Position numbers and translations under genes: made by a program. Below the pieces are notes generated by a model, which had not been told where the DNA came from, ran no database searches, and saw only the letters and a program-made list of their open reading frames with translations. A DNA stretch of 8,691 nt, from contig CAOXTD010000029.1 of the NCBI GenBank assembly GCA_948560265.1, positions 1 to 8,691 on the forward strand, given 5' to 3'. This document shows, in pieces, positions 6,126 through 8,691 of the stretch. Each line of letters starts with the position of its first letter. The first letter of the stretch is position 1. This DNA is from an uncultured Clostridia bacterium. Lineage in GTDB: Bacteria > Bacillota > Clostridia > TANB77 > CAG-508.

Positions 6126-7517
6126 TTAAATAATAGCTTCACAAATTTGCGCAAAGTTTAAACTATTGGAAGCTTTCAACAATACTACATCTTCTGGTTG
6201 TAATTCTTTTTTTAATATCTCTATCGCTTCCTCATTATTTTTGCATAATAAAATCGCATTATCGTCCATTCCATCTTCTTCTGCCTGTTCTGCCATATAT
6301 TTTACTTCTTCGCCTACACAAATTAGTAAACTGATTTTATTTTTTGCAACTTCTTTTCCTACCTTTTGATGTAACTCTTTACTATATTCTCCCAATTCTA
6401 GCATATCACCTAACACTGCTATTTTACGTTTATTTGGTAATTTTCCTACATAATCTAATGCAGCTTTCATAGAATCATAATTTGCATTATAACAATCATT
6501 CACAATTGTTGCTCCATTTTTACTTTTTCTAATTTCCATTCTTTTTTTAGTAAGTTCAAATTCTTTAATTCCTTTTAAAGCTTCTTCCATTGGAATTTCT
6601 AATGCTTTAGCTACTGCTATAGCACATAAACTATTAGATACAAAATGTTCTCCTCCAACTGGAATGGAAACTTCGTAAATCTGCTTTTCTATAACAGCCT
6701 GACATTTACTTCCGTTTTCTTCTAAAATAGGATTTTGACCTTGGACGTTACTTCCTTGTTGTAAACCATAAGTAAGAATATGGTAATTAGCTTTCTCTGT
6801 TTCATACCAATTATGTAATAAATCATTATCATAATTAATAACTACTGTTCCTTGTGGATTTAAACCTTCTAATATTTCCAATTTCGCCTTTAAAATATTT
6901 TCTCTGGAACCTAACATACCAATATGGGCTGTTCCAATGTTAGTAATAACTGCAATATCTGGTTTAGCAATATGTGTTAATACACTAATTTCTCCAAAAG
7001 AATTCATACCCATTTCTAGTACCATTGCTTCTTCATCTTTCAAGTTAAGAACTGTAAGTGGTAAACCGATTTCATTATTATAGTTACCTTGCGTTTTCAA
7101 TACTTTATATTTTTTTGATAGCACACTTGCAACCATATCCTTTGTACTAGTTTTTCCAACACTACCAGTAATTGCTACAACAGGAATATGATACAAATTT
7201 CTTTTGTAACTAGCTAGCTTTTGCATTGCTTTTACTACATTGTCTACTAAAACAATGGTAGCAGAAGGATACTTTTGTAATACTTCCTTTTTTACTTCTA
7301 CTCCTTGTAAAACACAAGCTATTGCTCCCTTTTCTAATGCTTGTTCGTATAAGGTACTCCCATTAAACTTTTCACCTTGAAATCCAAGGTAGATTTGACC
7401 TGGTTGTAGCTCTCTTGTGTCTTTACAAAGATTCTCAAATATAAGACTTTGATTTCCTTGTATTAACTTTCCATTACTATTTTCTATTAAATCCTTTATT
7501 TTTACTTTATATTCCAT
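6126..7517 (-). CDS. murF: UDP-N-acetylmuramoyl-tripeptide--D-alanyl-D-alanine ligase
   Basis: MurF adds D-Ala-D-Ala to UDP-MurNAc-tripeptide, the last cytosolic step of the UDP-MurNAc-pentapeptide. At 463 residues it has the normal length. The N-terminal substrate domain includes DTRELQPGQIYLGFQGEKFN (33-52), diagnostic for MurF. The ATP loop ITGSVGKTSTK is at 116-126, followed by QGNYNNEIGLPLT (143-155), EMGM (168-171), NIGTAHIGMLGS (193-204), the lysine motif AKLEI at 211-215 (K212 is the expected carbamylated residue), and a C-terminal domain with VNDCYNANYDSM and VLGDMLELG. The start has an AGAGGA site close upstream. It begins a probable murF-ddl(-yqeK) transcript with its own promoter behind the spore-gene terminator. 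In Bacillus the order of the pair is ddl-murF, the reverse of that here. Confidence 0.97.
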   Translation of the reverse strand: MEYKVKIKDLIENSNGKLIQGNQSLIFENLCKDTRELQPGQIYLGFQGEKFNGSTLYEQALEKGAIACVLQGVEVKKEVLQKYPSATIVLVDNVVKAMQKLASYKRNLYHIPVVAITGSVGKTSTKDMVASVLSKKYKVLKTQGNYNNEIGLPLTVLNLKDEEAMVLEMGMNSFGEISVLTHIAKPDIAVITNIGTAHIGMLGSRENILKAKLEILEGLNPQGTVVINYDNDLLHNWYETEKANYHILTYGLQQGSNVQGQNPILEENGSKCQAVIEKQIYEVSIPVGGEHFVSNSLCAIAVAKALEIPMEEALKGIKEFELTKKRMEIRKSKNGATIVNDCYNANYDSMKAALDYVGKLPNKRKIAVLGDMLELGEYSKELHQKVGKEVAKNKISLLICVGEEVKYMAEQAEEDGMDDNAILLCKNNEEAIEILKKELQPEDVVLLKASNSLNFAQICEAII

Positions 7518-7550
7518 ATTTTCCTCTTTCTTATTTTATTTTACTTTCTA

Positions 7551-7580
7551 ATTATATGCCAGTTCTATACTTTCTTGCAA
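7551..7580 (-). promoter_or_regulatory. Candidate promoter for murF-ddl
   Basis: On the minus strand a perfect TATAAT (7551-7556) follows TTGCAA (7575-7580) with an 18-base spacer; the -35 box matches at four of six positions. It lies just after the terminator of the spore gene and 34 bases before the murF start, where a promoter is needed to separate vegetative wall genes from sporulation genes. Confidence 0.55.
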
Positions 7581-7600
7581 TAACATTTCAAAAAAAGATA

Positions 7601-7642
7601 AAAACAAAAACTCCAACAATTTCTCACTGGAATTTTTGTTTT
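7601..7642 (-). terminator. Intrinsic terminator after the sspF-like gene
   Basis: Arms 7601-7615 (AAAACAAAAACTCCA) and 7628-7642 pair at 14 of 15 positions around a 12-base loop. The minus-strand 3' arm ends in TTTTTGTTTT and a further T7 run follows about 4 bases later. It lies 32 bases after the spore gene stop. The A-rich other arm could allow weak termination from the plus strand too, but no plus-strand gene is present. Confidence 0.75.
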
Positions 7643-7674
7643 CAAATTACATCTTCTAGGTAATTCTGTATTTG

Positions 7675-7851
7675 CTAACTATTTTCAGCTGTTCTATTAG
7701 CAATTTCTATTGCTTTCGTAACAATATTACCACAAGTTTTTGATGGTACATTTCCCCATCCGCCATCTTGTTTTACTTGGTCATATACACCAAGTTCTTT
7801 AGCGATTTCTTCTCTTAATTTATCGGAAATAAGTTTGCTGTTTCTTGACAT
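7675..7851 (-). CDS. Small acid-soluble spore protein, alpha/beta type, SspF-like
   Basis: A 58-residue protein resembling Bacillus SspF. The N-terminal part MSRNSKLISDKLREEIAKELG matches the SspF pattern (MSDEFKYELAKDLG), then YDQVKQDGGWGNVPSK and CGNIVTKAIEIANR correspond to YDTV..GGWG.IRA and AGNMVKRAIEIAE. Proteins of this family coat spore DNA in the forespore and shield it from UV and hydrolysis; they are degraded at germination by the protease GPR, whose cut would fall at REE-IAKELG (15/16). The ATG at 7851 has AGGAGGTAA 7 bases upstream; an ATG 5 bases earlier leads to a stop after 13 codons. C40 is unusual, since these proteins normally lack cysteine. SigG control is expected from the family; only a poor -10/-35 match is seen upstream (TGAAATA at 7942-7948, AATACTT at 7916-7922). 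Confidence 0.9.
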   Translation of the reverse strand: MSRNSKLISDKLREEIAKELGVYDQVKQDGGWGNVPSKTCGNIVTKAIEIANRTAENS

Positions 7852-8008
7852 CTCATTTACCTCCTAATAGAGTCTCAATTTTGTGAAATTTCTATTCTTA
7901 CTTGATTAACAGTGAAAGTATTGAATACTTTTTGTTACTTTTATTTCACACTATTAGTTTGTTCCTAATTTTCTAAAATATTTTCTTAATTTTTTCCATT
8001 CTTTATTT

Positions 8009-8691
8009 TTAATGTGTTAATGTACCATTTGGCGTATTTACAATTACTAATATATCTTCTTCTTTTCCTGTTTCACAGTTAATATACACCAAAAAGTCTG
8101 TATCATCTACTTTTCCTTTAAATTCCCAACATAACACTTCACTTTTCCATTCTGTTGGAATAATTGCCAAATTTTCACTTTTAATATCTAAATTTTTGTT
8201 CAAATTTTGCTTTGCTTGTTCTTTTGAAATTGTTATTTTAGAAATATCTCTCGTTTCATGATTATTAAGATATCCACTCGTTTCTACTCCCATTACTTCT
8301 CCATTATCAAGTGCTACTTTTAACTTAATTAAATCTGGATAAACTGTAACCTCATCTTGTTCATAAGCATAATTAATAGTAACTATTCCATCTTGCTTTA
8401 AATAATAAGTTTCTTTCATGTTTTTAAATCCACGTTCTTCTAAATATTTTTTTCCTATTTCATTTGCTCTATTTTGACTAACACTTTCTGCTTCTATATT
8501 CCTGTTATAATTCATAAATACAATATGCCCACCTTTTTCAGTAACAGAAATATTTAAATTAGCATCTTTTTCATTATTAATTTTTGCAGCAAAATCATAA
8601 GTAATCATGTCTGTATTTTCTGATTTGCCAGACAAAGAAATTTCCTGAACCTTATCTTCCCCAATAAACTTTTGGGCAATTTCTTTTGCCT
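8009..8691 (-). CDS. ypeB: Germination protein YpeB, C-terminal part (5' end outside window)
   Basis: About 227 codons of an open frame that continues past the right edge; the family is about 450 residues, so the N-terminal half with its membrane anchor is missing. There is no real start within the window: a TTG at 8635 lies inside the frame, and the codons before it (AKEIAQKFIGEDKVQEIS) read on. The visible part contains PepSY-type repeats (AKEIAQKFIG; ANEIGKKYLEERGFKNMKETYY; SKEQAKQNLNKNLDI) and ends in the characteristic EDILVIVNTPNGTLTH. YpeB stays at the forespore inner membrane and is needed for the cortex-lytic enzyme SleB to be made and kept stable, so sleB probably lies just to the right. 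The gene is followed by the spore-protein gene after 157 bases. No clear terminator is seen between them. Confidence 0.92.
   Translation of the reverse strand, partial: AKEIAQKFIGEDKVQEISLSGKSENTDMITYDFAAKINNEKDANLNISVTEKGGHIVFMNYNRNIEAESVSQNRANEIGKKYLEERGFKNMKETYYLKQDGIVTINYAYEQDEVTVYPDLIKLKVALDNGEVMGVETSGYLNNHETRDISKITISKEQAKQNLNKNLDIKSENLAIIPTEWKSEVLCWEFKGKVDDTDFLVYINCETGKEEDILVIVNTPNGTLTH

Noticed and set aside
8009..8635. A complete 208-residue protein starting at a TTG
   Set aside because: The frame continues unbroken to the window edge and the upstream codons fit the YpeB repeat pattern, so this is the 3' part of a longer gene.

Overview
The window comes from an AT-rich, endospore-forming member of the Firmicutes, most likely class Clostridia. 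The evidence is the very AT-rich sequence, strong AGGAGG-type ribosome binding sites, and two spore genes side by side: the C-terminal part of the germination protein YpeB and a small acid-soluble spore protein of the SspF type. All nine supported genes lie on the minus strand, so transcription runs from right (8691) to left (1). No gap without a gene is longer than about 160 bases.

Right half (about 3347-8691) looks like chromosomal core. In transcription order it holds ypeB (cut by the window edge), sspF-like with an intrinsic terminator behind it, then a new promoter and murF, ddl, yqeK and a zinc-finger-less DnaJ/CbpA-like co-chaperone gene. MurF and Ddl act on the same step of peptidoglycan synthesis: Ddl makes D-Ala-D-Ala and MurF adds it to the UDP-MurNAc-tripeptide. 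YqeK is an HD-domain Ap4A hydrolase, here away from its usual nadD/rsfS neighbours. A 61-bp imperfect palindrome built on GGGACACAT/ATGTGTCCC sits between ddl and yqeK and resembles a REP-type repeat.

Left part (about 1-3330) looks accessory. A perfect consensus vegetative promoter (TTGACA, 17 bp, TATAAT) with an upstream duplicated GTTGACA and a central AATTCGAATT palindrome drives two genes of unknown function (173 and about 112 residues) and then a 681-residue VirD4/TraG-type coupling ATPase, the protein that feeds DNA into a conjugative type IV secretion channel. A hairpin right after its stop codon ends the unit. No relaxase, integrase or att site lies in the window, so whether this is the edge of an integrative conjugative element or a resident locus cannot be decided here. 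The least explained part is the two unknown proteins tied to the coupling ATPase, together with the dyad and hairpin between them.
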